Shown piece after piece: positions 1 to 49,417 of a stretch of DNA of 64,000 nt. The stretch's first letter is position 1; each line of letters starts with the position of its first letter. The stretch is taken from contig OZ036007.1 of assembly GCA_964035015.1 (NCBI GenBank), positions 813,899 to 877,898 on the forward strand. Reading direction: 5' to 3'. The translations under genes and the position numbers were made by a program. The DNA is from Corallium rubrum. Taxonomy: Eukaryota; Cnidaria; Anthozoa; Scleralcyonacea; Coralliidae. Below the pieces are notes generated by a model. The model ran no database searches. It saw only the letters and a program-made list of their open reading frames with translations, and was not told where the DNA came from.

Positions 1-304
1 GATGCATTCATGTATTAAAATATATATATAATAAAAGTACAAAAATTCGGAAAACATAGTTTAACAATAAATTTGTGCGCAATACATTTGTGTATTAAAA
101 TACAACGTGAATTTACCAATATTTCTTGCATCCAAAATTGACCGTGTCAAAAAAGACTGCGGTTGACTCAAAAGCTATTGTACAGCTTCTTTGACCACTA
201 TGCACAAATTTCTTGTTAAACTTGTTTTCCGAATTTTTCTTTAACAAACTGAACACTGGCTAGCCCCGGATTGTTCTCAAATATGGTTTAATCAAATTTG
301 ACAA

Positions 305-595
305 ATTTAAGGTACAATGATGATTGACACAGGGGTACTTGATGTTTGATATTGGGGCACATGATGATGTATCCATTATATAGCCAATCATCATGTACCT
401 TTGACTCAATTTATTGTCATGTACAGTACCCCTGCATCAATCATTAGGTAACCCAATGTCAATCATCATGTACCCCAATGTCATCAATCATCAGGTACCC
501 CAATGTCAATCATCATGTACCCCAGTGTCAATCATCAGGTACCCCATTGTCAATCATCATGTACCCCAATGTCAATCCCCTGGTAGAAATCCTGA
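305..595. repeat. 22-bp minisatellite A, left block
   Basis: Tandem copies of a roughly 22-bp unit of the form GTCAATCATCATGTACCCCA, some shortened or diverged. The same unit in the same orientation makes the much longer block at 4898-6690. The open reading frames it creates are a by-product of a repeat lacking stop codons. The preceding 1-304 shows only AT-rich sequence with no gene I can support. Confidence 0.9.
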
Positions 596-596
596 T

Positions 597-1125
597 TTAG
601 GATCCTGGTAGGATCCTAACAGGATCCTAACAGGATCCTAACAGGATCCTAAATTTTCTTAAACTAGGATCCTACTAGGATCCTGTAGGATCCTGTCAGG
701 ATCCTATAGGATCCTATAGGATCCTATAGGATCCTGAGTAGGATCCTACAGGATCCTACAGGATCTTGAGTAGGATCCTACAGGATCCTGTAGGATCCTA
801 TAGGATCCTACAGAATCTTCCTGTAGGATCCTGAGTAGGATCCTACAAGATCCTGAGTAGGATCCTACAAGCTCCTGAGTAGGATCCTACAAGATCCTGT
901 AGGATCTTGTACAAGAACTTATAGGATCCTACTTAGGAACCTACAGGATCTTATACTGGATCCTATAGGATCTGTAGATCCTACCGGCTACATGATCTTA
1001 TACAAGATCCTACAGGATCTTGTATAGGATCCTACAGGATTTTGTAGCATCCTACAGGATCTTGTATAGGATCCTGTGCAAGATACATGAAATCCTGTAG
1101 GATTTCCTAGAATATGTGAAATCCT
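597..1125. repeat. AGGATCCT (BamHI-site) satellite B, left block
   Basis: Dense copies of the palindromic octamer AGGATCCT separated by a few bases (for example GTAGGATCCTACAGGATCCT), decaying to AGATCTTGT-type variants after about 880. It abuts minisatellite A. A second block of the same kind lies at 3765-4895, so the two satellites flank the spacer in mirror order. Confidence 0.9.
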
Positions 1126-1349
1126 CTAATTAGATCTTGTGGCATGAGGATTATAATATATGAAATCCTCTAGAATAATGTGCAGGTAAAATATACAGTA
1201 AAACACAAAATATTGTACTGCTAGAATAATTTATTTGTCATTATTAATTGTCAATATATCTGAGGGACTACTGTACAAGTACAAATTTACAGTACTACTG
1301 TATGTAATACATTAGCTAGTAAATAATAAATTGTGGATACTTCCATATT

Positions 1350-1773
1350 TAATTCTTTGAAAGTTTTCATGGTGATAATGTAATATAAATAAGTTTTGTG
1401 GAAACACCACGTAAACTATTTCTTTGCTAAGCTTTCGGCCTGTTGACTCAGGCCTTCATCAGAGCAATGACAACAAGTTGTTGGCTTGCATCATTTATAA
1501 ACTTCGCAACTGATCAATTAATCACATAAGAATACAATGGCGTATCACATTAATTTTATTAATTTTATTTTATTAATTCTATTTTCGGAGAACATTCTTG
1601 ATTTTGTTTTCTAATTAATAAAATTAACGTGATACGCCATTGTATTCTTACGTGATTTAATTAATCAGTTGCGAAGTTTATAAATGATGTGAGCCAACAA
1701 CTTGTTGTCATTGCTCTGATGAAGGCCTGAGTCAACAGGCCAAAAGCTTGGTGTTTCCACAAAACTTATTTAT
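1350..1773. mobile_element. Hammerhead-bearing foldback element (PLE pLTR-like), copy 1
   Basis: A 424-bp insertion flanked by an exact 11-bp direct repeat ACTTCCATATT (1339-1349 and 1774-1784), read as a target-site duplication. A short non-inverted leader (TTTGAAAGTTTTCATGGTGA) is followed by two long inverted arms, about 1371-1550 and 1610-1770. Each arm carries the core CTGATGA...GAAA or its variant CAAA. This arrangement resembles inverted terminal pseudo-LTRs of Penelope-like elements. There is no coding capacity, so it would be non-autonomous. A deleted sibling sits at 14001-14119 and a larger relative at 24070-27260. Confidence 0.7.
1424..1467 (-). ncRNA. Hammerhead-ribozyme-like motif
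   Basis: On the minus strand: stem I TTGCT / AGCAA, core CTGATGA, a perfect 6-bp stem II GGCCTG / CAGGCC, and GAAA. Stem III is reduced to AGCT, at best one A-U pair, so self-cleavage is uncertain. The inverted partner at 1711-1755 (+) keeps stem I and CTGATGA but has CAAA in place of GAAA. Hammerheads of this small type are known from Penelope-like retroelements. Confidence 0.5.
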
Positions 1774-1784
1774 ACTTCCATATT

Positions 1785-3164
1785 TTCCAATTATTATCTA
1801 CTGTAACTACATTAACAATTTCAATGCAATACCAATTGTTATAAGCCCTTAGAAAGTCATGGCTATATAAAACAAAAGCTGGTAAAAAATAAAAAGAATT
1901 GAAATATGGAAGCATCCACAGACAATAAGTTAAAATTAATAAACATGCAAAATTTTACAGTGACCATCCAACAATTAAGCCGCAGTAGAGTGAGGCAGTG
2001 ATCAGACACAATTTTATTTATCCACACCTCAAAGTAATGAGAAAGTCCACTGTTTTCAGATTATTGTTTGAGTATATCCAGGTTTGATTGGCTTAAAAAT
2101 AACTTTTATTCAAAACTTTGTTAGGTGGCCATGGTACAGGGCATTTTACTGTAACCCATTCCTCCCCTGACCTATTATATTACTTTATTTTATTAATACT
2201 GTATTCATAGTAATTTTACTCTGTATAATTCCAGACAATTGTACATGTACTTGTCAAAGGAAGCTCCATCAGCAAACTTAGAGTCCTAGACAGCAACAAA
2301 TCAACAATTAATAACCCCATTTCTACTGTTGCCCAATGCCAGACTATTACACTCATCAGTTCCATCAGATGGACAAACTTCAGCAAACCTAGGCACCAAT
2401 TAGGTTACCTGTAGGCTGTAACTACAAAAGACTAGTCAAATCTAATTTTTCTCAGTTACAAACTGAATTATATTGTACACTACGTCGCTATCAAGCGGCG
2501 ACATCCTGAGAACATTCGAACAACAACTGTGACTGGTTTTAAACTAGATTTTTAGTTACAATTTATCTTGAAATTGAAGTCTATGCGAAGCTATTGGCTA
2601 TATTAGCTATCAAGCACCAAAAATAAGCCGCGTCTAGCACATGCAGTCAAGAAATGACACTAAATCTCGGGAATAAAATAACTTTAACCTTACCTGAGTA
2701 TAATCGTCGGTTTATATTTATACTAATCTGCGGCACTGCGCTGAATGATATTCATTATGGCACGTCTTAGTCCAAATTTCGAGTATATATACACTGAAAA
2801 GCGGTAATATTTGTTAGTCATCTCATCAACCAAGTCGACAAAGATAATTCGTTGTAAAAGTGTGATCCAGTTGTAAGAAACTTTGCCTCTCCAGCATCTA
2901 AACGTCGCTAACGACCATTCTTACTGCTTCACAATTTAAATTTTTATGCGCTAGTGTCATGTGACAATTACGTGACTCATTACCAGGTCTCGCGTAATGC
3001 GCCGATGTCAGACGTAATATTGTATTCTACAAGATTTTTGGCGGGATTTTACAAGATCTTTAATACAAGATTCTGTAATACAAGATTCTGTAAGTTCTTA
3101 GTAATTCTTTCTTGAGCCGACCAAAATGGCCTTTTTATTACATTACTCTGTCTGATTTTATTTG
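1785..3164. other. No gene recognised (AT-rich spacer)
   Basis: This stretch between the satellite blocks has no ORF or exon pattern I can support. The stretch 2880-3010 is richer in CG and contains CACGTGAC-like and TGACGTCA-like words, so it could be a promoter-like segment, but nothing confirms it. Confidence 0.3.
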
Positions 3165-3189
3165 TCAAAGACTCGAAGAGAGAAGTTTG

Positions 3190-3672
3190 AGAGTCCAAAA
3201 CAGGTGATTAAACAATTCGGAAAAAGACTAAAACTAAATGTTATGCATAGTTAAAAACAGTCTGACAATCAAAAACTGTTACCAAATAAATAGCAACAGT
3301 TGTTGCTATGGCAACAATTACGTTTCAAAATGGCTGCCAATTACCCTTCAAACTAGTTTAATTCGAAAAAAACTTTGGTGACCGCCAATTTTTCTTTCGT
3401 TAAAACTTTTCTTATAGTATGAGTAATCAATAGGCCGATTTTAAAAAAATTCTGTAGAACGAAATTTTTTAAAAATATTTTTCCGGAAAAAAAATTATCT
3501 ATTATATTCTAAAATCGGCCTATTGATTACTCGTTTTTTTCGAATTAAATTAGTTTGAAGGGTAATTGGCAAGGGTAATTGTAACAGTTTTTGATTGTCA
3601 GACTGTTTAACTATGCATAACATTTAGTTTTATTCTTTTCCCGAATTGTTTATGCACATGTTTTGGACAATC
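3190..3672. mobile_element. Foldback MITE
   Basis: Long inverted arms. The left arm (ACAATTCGGAAAAAGAC, then AACTAAATGTTATGCATAG and CAGTCTGACAATCAAAAAC, 3211-3283) is repeated in reverse complement at 3579-3655. The inner parts around AATCAATAGGCCGATTTTA also pair (about 3425-3450 with 3509-3530). There is no ORF. A clear target duplication was not identified. Confidence 0.65.
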
Positions 3673-3764
3673 AAACTTGTATTTTCCATTTTTCAAGAAA
3701 CTGTGTAGAGTCACCTTAACTGGGAATGACTGATCAGTTTCTTTGTTATTAACGTCATTTATGT

Positions 3765-4895
3765 TAGGATCCTACAGTATATATTTCCCAGGAAGATCCA
3801 GCCCAGGGTGCTGCTATTAATTGTCAGGATCCTAGATTTTCCTGGTAGGATCTAGAGTTGCTCCTGCTGAGTGCCGACCTTTCCTCCCACCCACCTGCCT
3901 CTCTCCCAGCAGAAAGAGGCAGACTTGGAGCAAGGATCCTTCTCAGGATCCTAGATTTCTTGGTAGGATCATACTCAGGATCCTAGATTTTGTTGGTAGG
4001 ATCCTACGCAGGATCCTAGATTTCTTGGTAGGACCCTACGCAGGATCTTAGATTTTGTTGGTAGGATCTTACTCAGGATCCTAGATTTTCCTGCTAGCTA
4101 GGATCCTACTCAGGATCCTAGATTTTCCTGCTAGGATCCTACTCAGGATCCTAGATTTTCCTAGTAGGATCCTACTCAGGATCCTAGATTTTCCTGGCAG
4201 GATACTACTCAGGATCCTAGGTTTTCTTGGTAGGATCCTACTCAGGATCCTAGAATGTCTAGTTTTAAATAATGGTATCCTTCATAAAAAGATCTTTGTA
4301 TTGATTTCAGGATGTTCCCTAACAAAGATTCTGAGTTCCCTAACCAAGATTCTGATTATCGGCTTCTGTAAAGCTTAGAATCCTGTCAGGATCCTGGTTA
4401 GGATCATGTTAAGTTTAGGATCCTGTCAGGATACTGATTAGGATCCTGCATAGCTTCCTCCTGTAGTAACACTGAACCAATAAGAGATACTCCTTAATAC
4501 TTGACTTCCAGAGAGAACAGCTTAAATATGACTGCTAAGGCTATTCAGTATAAATAAAGCTAATTTAGTTTACTCTAGTTTCTTCCTCTAGTAACACTGT
4601 TCCGGATGCTGTCAGGATCCTGGTTAGAATCGTGCGAAGTTCAGGATCCTAGGTTAGGATCCTGCTAAGTTTAGGATCCTGTCAGGATCTTGATTAGGAT
4701 CCTGTAAAGTTCAGGATGCTGTCAGGATCCTGGTTAGGATCCTGCTAAGTTCAGGATCTTGTCAGGATCCTGGTTAGGATCCTGTAAAGTTCAGGATCCT
4801 GTCAGGATCCTGGTTAGGATCCTGTTATATTTAGGATCCTGACAGGATCCTACAGGATCCTGTAAAATCCTATAGGATCCTGTTTAGGATTTCTA
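3765..4895. repeat. AGGATCCT satellite B, right block
   Basis: Repeated AGGATCCT with alternating spacers. From about 3960 to 4255 the unit is roughly CTACTCAGGATCCTAGATTT; from 4380 to 4890 it changes to GTCAGGATCCTGGTTAGGAT. Two internal families of higher-order unit are therefore visible. It runs directly into minisatellite A at 4898. Confidence 0.9.
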
Positions 4896-4897
4896 GC

Positions 4898-6690
4898 AGG
4901 GGCATGATGTACCCAGTGTCAATCATCAGGTACCCCATTGTCAATCATCATGTACCCCATTGTCAATCATCATGTACCCCAGTATCAATCATCATGTAAC
5001 CCCAATGCCAATCATTATGTACCCCCATGTCAATCATCATGTACCCCAGTGTCAATCATGTACCCCAGTGTCAATCATCATGTACCCCAGTGTCAATCAT
5101 CATGTACCCCAATATCAATCATCACTTTTTTTTAAATTTTTTTTTTACCCCAATATCAATCATTATGTACCCCAGTGTCAATCGTCATGTATTCCAGTGT
5201 CAATCATCATGTGCCCCAGTGTCAATCATGTACCCCAGTGTCAATCATCATGTATCCCAGTTTCAATCATCATGTATTCCAGTGTCGATCATCATGTACC
5301 CCAGTATCAATCATCATGTATTCCAGTGTCAATCATATGCCCCAGTGTCAATCATGTACTCCAATGTCAATCATCATGTACCCCAGTGTCAATCATCATG
5401 TGCCCCAGTGTCAATCACCACATACCCCAATTTCAATCATGTGCCCCAATGGCCCAATGTCAATCATCATTAACCCAGTGTCAATCATCATGTACTACAG
5501 CGTCAATCATATACCCTAGTGTCAATCGTTAGGTACCCCAGTGTCAATCATCATGTACCACAATGTCAATCATATACCCCAGTGTCGTTAGGTACCCCAG
5601 TGTCAATCATCATACATGTGCCCCAGTGTCAATCATTAGGTACCCCAATGTCAATCATCATGTACCACAGTGCCAATCATCATACATGTGCCCCAGAGGC
5701 ACCCCAGTGCCAATCATCATGTACTCCAGTGTCAATCATCGGTGTCAATTATCATATACCCCAGTGTCAATCATCATGTACCCCAGTGCCAATCATCATG
5801 CACTCCAGTGTCAATCATCAGTGTCAATCATCATATACCCCAGTGTCAATCATCATATACCCCAGTGTCAATCATCATATACCCCAGTGTCAATCATCAC
5901 ATACCCCAGTGCCAATCATCATGCACTCCAGTGTCAATCATCAGTGTTAATCATCACCCCAGTGTCAATCATCATGTACCCCAGTGTCAATTACAGTGTC
6001 ATGTACCCCAGTGTCAATCATCATGTACCCCAGTGTCAATCATCATGTACCACAGTGTCAATCATGTATCCCAATGTCAATTATCATGTACCCCAGTGGC
6101 AATCATCATGTACCCCAGTGGCAATCATGTACCCCAGTGGTAATCATCATGTACTCCAATGTCAATCATATACCCCATTGTCAATCATTTTGTACACCAG
6201 TGTCAATCATCATGTACCCCAGTGTCAATCATCATACACCAGTGTCAATCATCATGTACCCCAGTGTCACTCATCATGTACCCCAGTTTCATTCATTAAG
6301 TACCCCAGTGTCAATCATCATACATGTCCCCCAGTGTCAATCATTAGGTACCCCAATCTCAATCATGTACCCCATTGCCAATCATCATGCACTCCAGTGT
6401 CAATCATCAGTGTCAATCATCATGTACCCCAGTGTCAATCATTAGGTACCCCAATGTCAATCATCATGTACCCCAGCATCAATCGTTAGGTACTCCAATG
6501 TCAATCATCATGTACTCCAATGTCAGTCATCATTTACCCCAGTGTTAATCATTAGGTTCCCCAATGTCAATCATTTTGTACCCCAATGTCAATTATTTTG
6601 TACCCCAATGTCAATCATTTTGTACCCCAATGTCAATCATCATGTACCCCAGTATCAATTACCATGTGCCCCAGTGTCAGTAGTACCTTA
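4898..6690. repeat. 22-bp minisatellite A, right block (about 1.8 kb)
   Basis: About 80 tandem copies of GTACCCCAGTGTCAATCATCAT with frequent truncated units and single-base variants (CCAATGTC, CCAGTGCC). The 22-bp period is not a multiple of three, so open frames rotate through all three phases. The resulting ORFs look like spurious translations, not genes. Confidence 0.93.
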
Positions 6691-7651
6691 GTACGTTAGT
6701 GCGGCAGTACTCGGACATATATCTTATTTTTATTTGCTTAGTACCTTATACGGCATTACTCGGACATATATATCTTTTTTTTTATTTTCTTAGTACCTTA
6801 GTACGTTAGTAACGGCAGTACTTAGACAGATATGTCACGTTGCTGCGATAGTACTTACAGTACTATACAGTGCTCACGTCAAACTACAACATAAAAGACA
6901 ATTATAATGTTTGCTATAGCTCTCAAACGCAACCTTTCTAGTAATAGTAGATATGAACATAATGCTTTGCTATTACAACCTCAAATAATAACATATTCAA
7001 ACAGAAACCAAAACACTCAAGTACGTTTTTCACCGTAACAAGAAAAAAAAGTAAAAATGGCATTCCTATTTTGGACATGGTATAGCTTTTGGATGGCTAA
7101 CAGGCAGCAATAGGTTAAAAGAAGATTAAATGCAACCTCGTACCCAGGGTCGTATCTCTTTTGCCATCTTTTGACTGTATTTGTTGTTAAACAGTGAAAA
7201 CTAAACGAACCGGCACCTGTTGTTTGCTTTACGGCTCTTCCGACTCCCCCGGCAGAGTACTTAATATTGCCTCCCTCGGATAATCTGACCTGACGTCAAG
7301 ATTGCTTATGCTAGTCAACTTTGGGTTTGGGAACAAATTCTAAGGCCGCAATGCATCATATATTCCACTACGTAAGATGGAGGCGACTGGCACGAAACTT
7401 TTGACTGCTGGCCATAGGGAATGGCCTATCCAGTTTATTTTGAGATCGGTGGGAGTGATGCATAAAAGATTATAAAGTGCCAAAGATTGGGATGATTCTG
7501 TATTTTTATTTTGTTCATACTGCCTAAATACACCTACACAGCAAACATAAGACTAGTATAGTGCTGGAATGCACTTTTTATGATTTGGGGCACAAACTAG
7601 AAACACTACTTTAAAATTGTATATGATTATTCTCTGGCTCACACTTCATAG

Positions 7652-44483
<36,832 letters not shown>

Positions 44484-44874
44484 AAACGAAAAAAAGACGA
44501 AGCAGCGAAACGATTTCAACCGAAGCAGCGAAAAAAAGAAACAAATTGAAGAATGAAGAAAATTTAATTCCTCTTAAATTGCTTCATAGAATCCAGCTTT
44601 TTCCACCATCGTTTTACTGTACTAATAAATATGTTTACATTCTTTTCTATATTTACCTTCGCCATTTCCCCCTCAACTGAAAGAAAAAGTATCGTCGCCA
44701 TTGTCGCTTCTCGAGCAGTTTTCGGTGTTCTTCGAGGTAGCTTCGTTTTGCGCATGACTTGTTTCCCCTGTGAATTCCTCCACTGACATTTCTTCCGTCG
44801 CATTAGACTGGCGAATAGTCTCCCCAGTCTCCTCAGGACTTTTCTCCTCGGGTTCTCGTATTCGTGACATTGTT

Positions 44875-45069
44875 TTATGAGGAAGTGGAACTTCTGTTCG
44901 GTGGTCTTTGTCTCCGGCGATACGTCCTCGAAGCATTATGTACAGCGGTACTGCGCCGTCGTCTATTTCCATGCACGTGATTAGGTGTGCTTCCAATTAT
45001 CCCCATACTCTCCCTGCGGCTCCCTCTCCTTGATAATGCTGTTTCGGTAAAATCAATGTCATTGACTTC
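44875..45069 (-). CDS. Possible last exon of a convergent unidentified gene
   Basis: The minus frame opens right after an acceptor-like TTTTTTAG and reads EVNDIDFTETALSRRGSRRE, then an Arg-rich tail ending RPPNRSSTSS and TAA at 44877-44875. It is 64 codons in phase 0. It converges on CHFR, whose stop codon is about 390 bases away. I do not recognise the protein and no upstream exon was found, since the region beyond is DIRS debris. It could be chance. Confidence 0.35.
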   Translation of the reverse strand, partial: EVNDIDFTETALSRRGSRRESMGIIGSTPNHVHGNRRRRSTAVHNASRTYRRRQRPPNRSSTSS

Positions 45070-45109
45070 CTAAAAAATATCGTTTTAGATTACTTTACAC
45101 AACTAGACT

Positions 45110-45650
45110 TTGGGTTCCTTGTATGAATGACCGATCCAAGATCGCGACTTTTACGGGTCCAGGATGTAGGGGTGAACTCATCGATTTCCGATCCACTCTC
45201 TGTGTTCTTATTTATATATCCGTCCTGTGTAACACCCCTTTGCCTTATAGTTCAGGTGCGAATGATTCTAACACCCGCCTCGTCGCCCAAAGCTCTATCA
45301 GAGTTGAACTTCCTTTGCTTTCTTCCTCCGACCAACTCCCTATAGCTGCATGTTCACCAATCTGGCTGCAAAACCACCCCAACCAGAGTCGCTAGCATCT
45401 GAGTAGGTCAGTACTGTTTTAGGGCTTGGGGACCACATTGGGTAGTCCCTGTTTAGAAATTCTCTGTTCAATATTCTCTGAACTGTATTTCACGTTGTAC
45501 CTCATCTGAGAGATGGAACATCTTATCCCAGAATTGTGCCTGGAGGATCTCCCGGTAAAGACCTCTAGTCGACAGGCGTATTACTGGGCCCACAGTAAGA
45601 CCCGTTGACACTAGACGACCAGTGAGGCGAGAAAGGGATCGAGCTGATAT
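45110..45650 (-). pseudogene. DIRS-like retroelement remnant (RT/RNase H region)
   Basis: Reading the minus strand from 45650: SRLTGRLVSTGLTVGPVI, RLSTRGLYREILQAQFWDK, HLSDEVQREIQFRENI, then after frame breaks LTYSDASDSGWGGF and WSEEESKGSSTLIELWATRR. The order (V)GP-R-x-LY followed by SDAS..GWGG and WSxEExxxSST is that of DIRS-type reverse transcriptase/RNase H. Several stops and frameshifts make it non-functional. No tyrosine recombinase or split repeats were seen. Confidence 0.6.
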
Positions 45651-48068
45651 ATTAAAACCGCCTCTCGTTATACCCTGCAGTGTTTAGCTTGTCGAAGGGA
45701 CTGCACCCTCCCCTCGGGGACCCAACATGTTCTTGATTGTAGATCCGTAACAAACCCCCAGGAAGCCAAGGGCGGCGGAACAGTTTATATATAAGGGGAG
45801 GGCCAAAGGCCCAAGAATGGAGGGCTGTAAGGCCCAAGACGTCTAGGGGGTCCGTGGGCATGCCCACCGGAAAATGTTTGAATTATCAAGTCTCGGAAAC
45901 AGCATTTCCTGCGTTTTGGGGCCAGTTTTCAGGGAAATATAAGGAGAAAATATCACAAAATTTTACAATCTACGTAGACTCAGTTATAATTGCACAAGCT
46001 TTCATATGTGCACAGCTTTTCTTATTGATTACGCATCTATGTTCCTCTCAAGCATACAAGTTTTTCTCGCCTATATCTGTTTTGTTCACTACGAATACTC
46101 GCTCCTTGGTGACTAAAGTCGATGAGTTATCTTTAACTTTTTCTTCTTATGATATTCATGTCCGTGTTATCACTGAAACGTGACTTACTCAAAACATCAG
46201 TAACAGCATAATTGATGTTCCTGGTTTCTCTGTGAACAGTCGTGATCGATCCAATGGTAGAAGAGGCGGAGGAGTTGGTGTCTACATCAAGGACAATATC
46301 CCTTTTCCCCAGCTCAACGACTTGGCTGACCCCGATCTTGAAACGTTATGGTTATTGCTGAAAGCTCATCGGCTACCTCGAAGTATCAACTCATTGATTC
46401 TTGGTGCCGTCTACCATCCTCCTGGAAATGACAATAGAGTTCTTTTCAATCAACATTACAGAGTCTCTAGATGCTGCCCTCTGTTTATACCCCAATGCTG
46501 GAATTATTTTAACAGGAAACTTTAATAAATTCAAACACAGGTATCTTTGCAACTTATCCAACCTTAAACAAACTGCGAAGAGCCCAACGAGAGGTAACAA
46601 CATCCTTGACAAAGTGTTTACTAATATTTCAAAATTTTATTCTCCCCCCATAGTCGTTTCCCCGGTTGCAGTCTTTCCGATCATAACTCGATCGTTATGA
46701 ATCCCTTAAATGCTGACCGTTCGTCTTCCTCGTATGAAACCCACCTGGTGAGAGATGCTCGACATTCCTGTCGTAGACGAGTTTCGGAAAAACTCCATCT
46801 TGTGAATTGGTCCACCCTTTACCACCTTAAATCATCGGATGAACAGCTGGCCTACTTCAACTCGACTCTTGACTCTATTATCTCATCCTGTATTCCCCTT
46901 CGAAGAAAAAAAGTGACCCCAAATGACAAAGCTTGGATAACCATGGAAATTAAATCACTTATTTCGAAAAGACAATCTGCGTGATCTCAAGTAAATATTG
47001 CTGAGTTTAGATCATACCGAAACAAGGTTAATCGTGTATGTAAGAAAGCTCGTCGTACCTGTTTTAAAAACAATGTCGCGGAAATTAAGAACTCTAATCC
47101 TCGGCTTATCTTCCTCCAAATTTATTAACACTTTGACGTACAATGATACCTCTTTTTCAGGCACCGCTTTAGCTAACTTATTTAACGAGAAATTTGTTTC
47201 TGTGGGTTCATCATTACCTCCATTAGAATGGACTCCTATTCCAGTTACGGAAGTCCCTCCTGAGTTTTCCATCTCTGTTGAAGACGTACAAAGTTCTTTG
47301 TCTTTTTGTAAAGTCCATTCGTCTTGTGGTCCTGATAATATACTTTCGTGGTTACTTCGAGAGAATTCATCGTCATTGAGTCATCCACTTTGTGCCATTT
47401 TCAACGCCTCAATCCATGAGGGCAATGTTCCATCAGTATGGAAGTCTGTTGTTGTTTCTTTACCAAAAACTGTCCTAGCTGTGGACGTTGATTCTGACTT
47501 TCGACCAATTTCTCTTACACCCGTAGTAAGTAGGCTTCTTGAAAAAGTTCCTTTTGATTGGCTTTTAAATTCAATTTACGATCAGATCGACCCTTTATAG
47601 TTTGGTTCCCTCAAAGGTTCAAATTCCACCACTACTCTTATTTATTTACTCCATAATTGGCAAGAAGCCATGGACCGACCTGGCTCGTCTTTACGCATCT
47701 GTCTTCTTGACTTTTCCAAGGCTTTCGACCGTATCAACCACAATATCCTACTTCGCAAGCTGAAAGAAATGAATGTCCATCCAGTCCTCTTGAATTGGTT
47801 GCCTAGTTTCTTGTCCAATAGGTTTCAAAGAGTTAAAATTGGTTCCCACTTTTCCGACTGGAGTCCCGTTTTAGCTGGAGTTCCCCAAGGAACTAAGCTT
47901 GGTCCCTTGTTATTTCTCATTATGGTCAACGGTTTGAGATCCCAAGATCATCTTGTTAAATACGTCGACGATTCCACTCTTTGGGAAGTCCTTTCAGAAA
48001 ACGTACAGTTTGAATTACCTTCGAAAGTTAATGATTGCGTCAGTTGGGCATCACATAGTAATATGAAA

Positions 48069-49266
48069 CTAGAAATACATAAACGCAACGACCCCTCGCT
48101 CGCTTTTAATACATTAAATATACATAAATACACCCCCCGGATTAAAATACGCACCTGGTCTGTTTGTGTATACAAATATAAACACCCTTGCCCTCCTGGC
48201 CTCCTTTACATCCAGTTTTATCACTTTTATAATGTAGTTTTTCTATTCCATTTTATTCCAAAATAATAAAGCAGTGGCTGAGGAAAAACTGGTGTCACGA
48301 CCTAAAGCACCAGAAACTGAGAGCAAAAACAAACAATAATTACAGAGCTTATTGATATCAAGGTGCCTATATTAAACTATTTTAATAATATGATTCCTCA
48401 TGTTCCAAATATAATGGTGAGCCTCTTGAAAGAAAAACATCAGAACAGAAAAAAACGTAGGTAACAGCCTAAAAACTATAGGTAAAAGAGAGGAAAAACT
48501 AACCAGGGAAAACTATAATGCAAAGCTTCACTCGAACCATGGAAAAAAACGCCTGGGAAAATGTATATTATTTGACAAGATTTTTGCTGTTTTAACTGGG
48601 TTTAATACTGAATAGTTTTCGGATATATAAGGACTCCAATCAGCTAAAGAAAGCTGGTAAGTTATATACGAATCACTGCTTACCGTTCAATTTTCTTTTG
48701 GCTCTGCTTGTAGCCGTATGGCAGTGTTTGCAGCATCTGGCGTTTGGTTTCCGTGGTTTTCTCGTTCGGTTCTTAGCAAAAAGCAATCAATTCTCTTCAA
48801 AATGTGAAAAGCTGTTTGTGTTGATGTTCCTTTCAATTCACTGTTGTCTCTCGAGCCAAGATATACCAGTGCATAAGTCTTTTGCTGGCTTTGAACAGAC
48901 ACACGAAGAAACATCTTTTGTTTCTTTCAGTCACATTGGCGGCATCTTTTCCGATCTCTATCGCGATTTTTCATGCTTTTTCAATGGTTTCTAGTCGTGT
49001 TTAATATTGTTTGGTTCATCCTACTGCAACATCTCTTCTTAGCTTTCCTTTTTCGGTCATTTGCAAACCAATTTTTCTGACAAAGATTTTGTTTCGCTTG
49101 AGCCGCGAAAGTTGGCGATTTGATGGATATATATATACATACAAACATCTCGCAGAATTTCTTTCCCCTTCTCGTGTAATTTCGCGTGTAAGTGGACCCC
49201 ACGCACGTCGAGATTAGCACCCTCACCCGGGCTCCGGGCCTTCGGCCCTCCGCCCGGGCTCGGGGA
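48069..49266 (-). mobile_element. Helitron-like non-autonomous element, copy 1
   Basis: It interrupts the LINE between ATGAAA and CTAAATCC. Read on the minus strand it begins TCCCCGAGCCCGGGCGGAGG and ends ATGTATTTCTAG followed by T, i.e. 5'-TC...CTAG-3' as in Helitrons, with no inverted ends. The 5' end is very GC-rich. The base before TC is G here and A in the second copy (51098-55009), where the expected A|T insertion context holds. There is no Rep/helicase. The hairpin usually found near CTRR is not obvious, so the class is provisional. Confidence 0.5.
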
Positions 49267-49417
49267 CTAAATCCTTCTAAGACGAAAGAGATTTTTCCCG
49301 CAGTACTACTAGTCATTATAGATAATAAAATTGTCGAGATCGTTAACGATGCCAAGCTTCTTGGTGTTTGGATTTCAAAGGATTTAAAATGGAACAAAAA
49401 CACTGACGAAATCACAA

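Noticed and set aside
4938-6489. Several overlapping ORFs of 65-308 codons with repeats like NHHVPQCQSSCTPVSII
   Set aside because: They are translations of the 22-bp minisatellite in all three rotating frames; no stop codon occurs in the unit, and there is no start context or flanking gene structure.
7378-7473. First CHFR exon starting MEATGTKLLTAGHREW
   Set aside because: It lies just upstream of the first FHA exon found, but the frame shows no FHA signature and there is no room for the missing 50 or so residues before 7652.
48698-48994. 98-codon ORF and the opposite 75-codon ORF
   Set aside because: They lie inside the Helitron-like element, are not conserved in the second copy (51500-51850) and show no motif.
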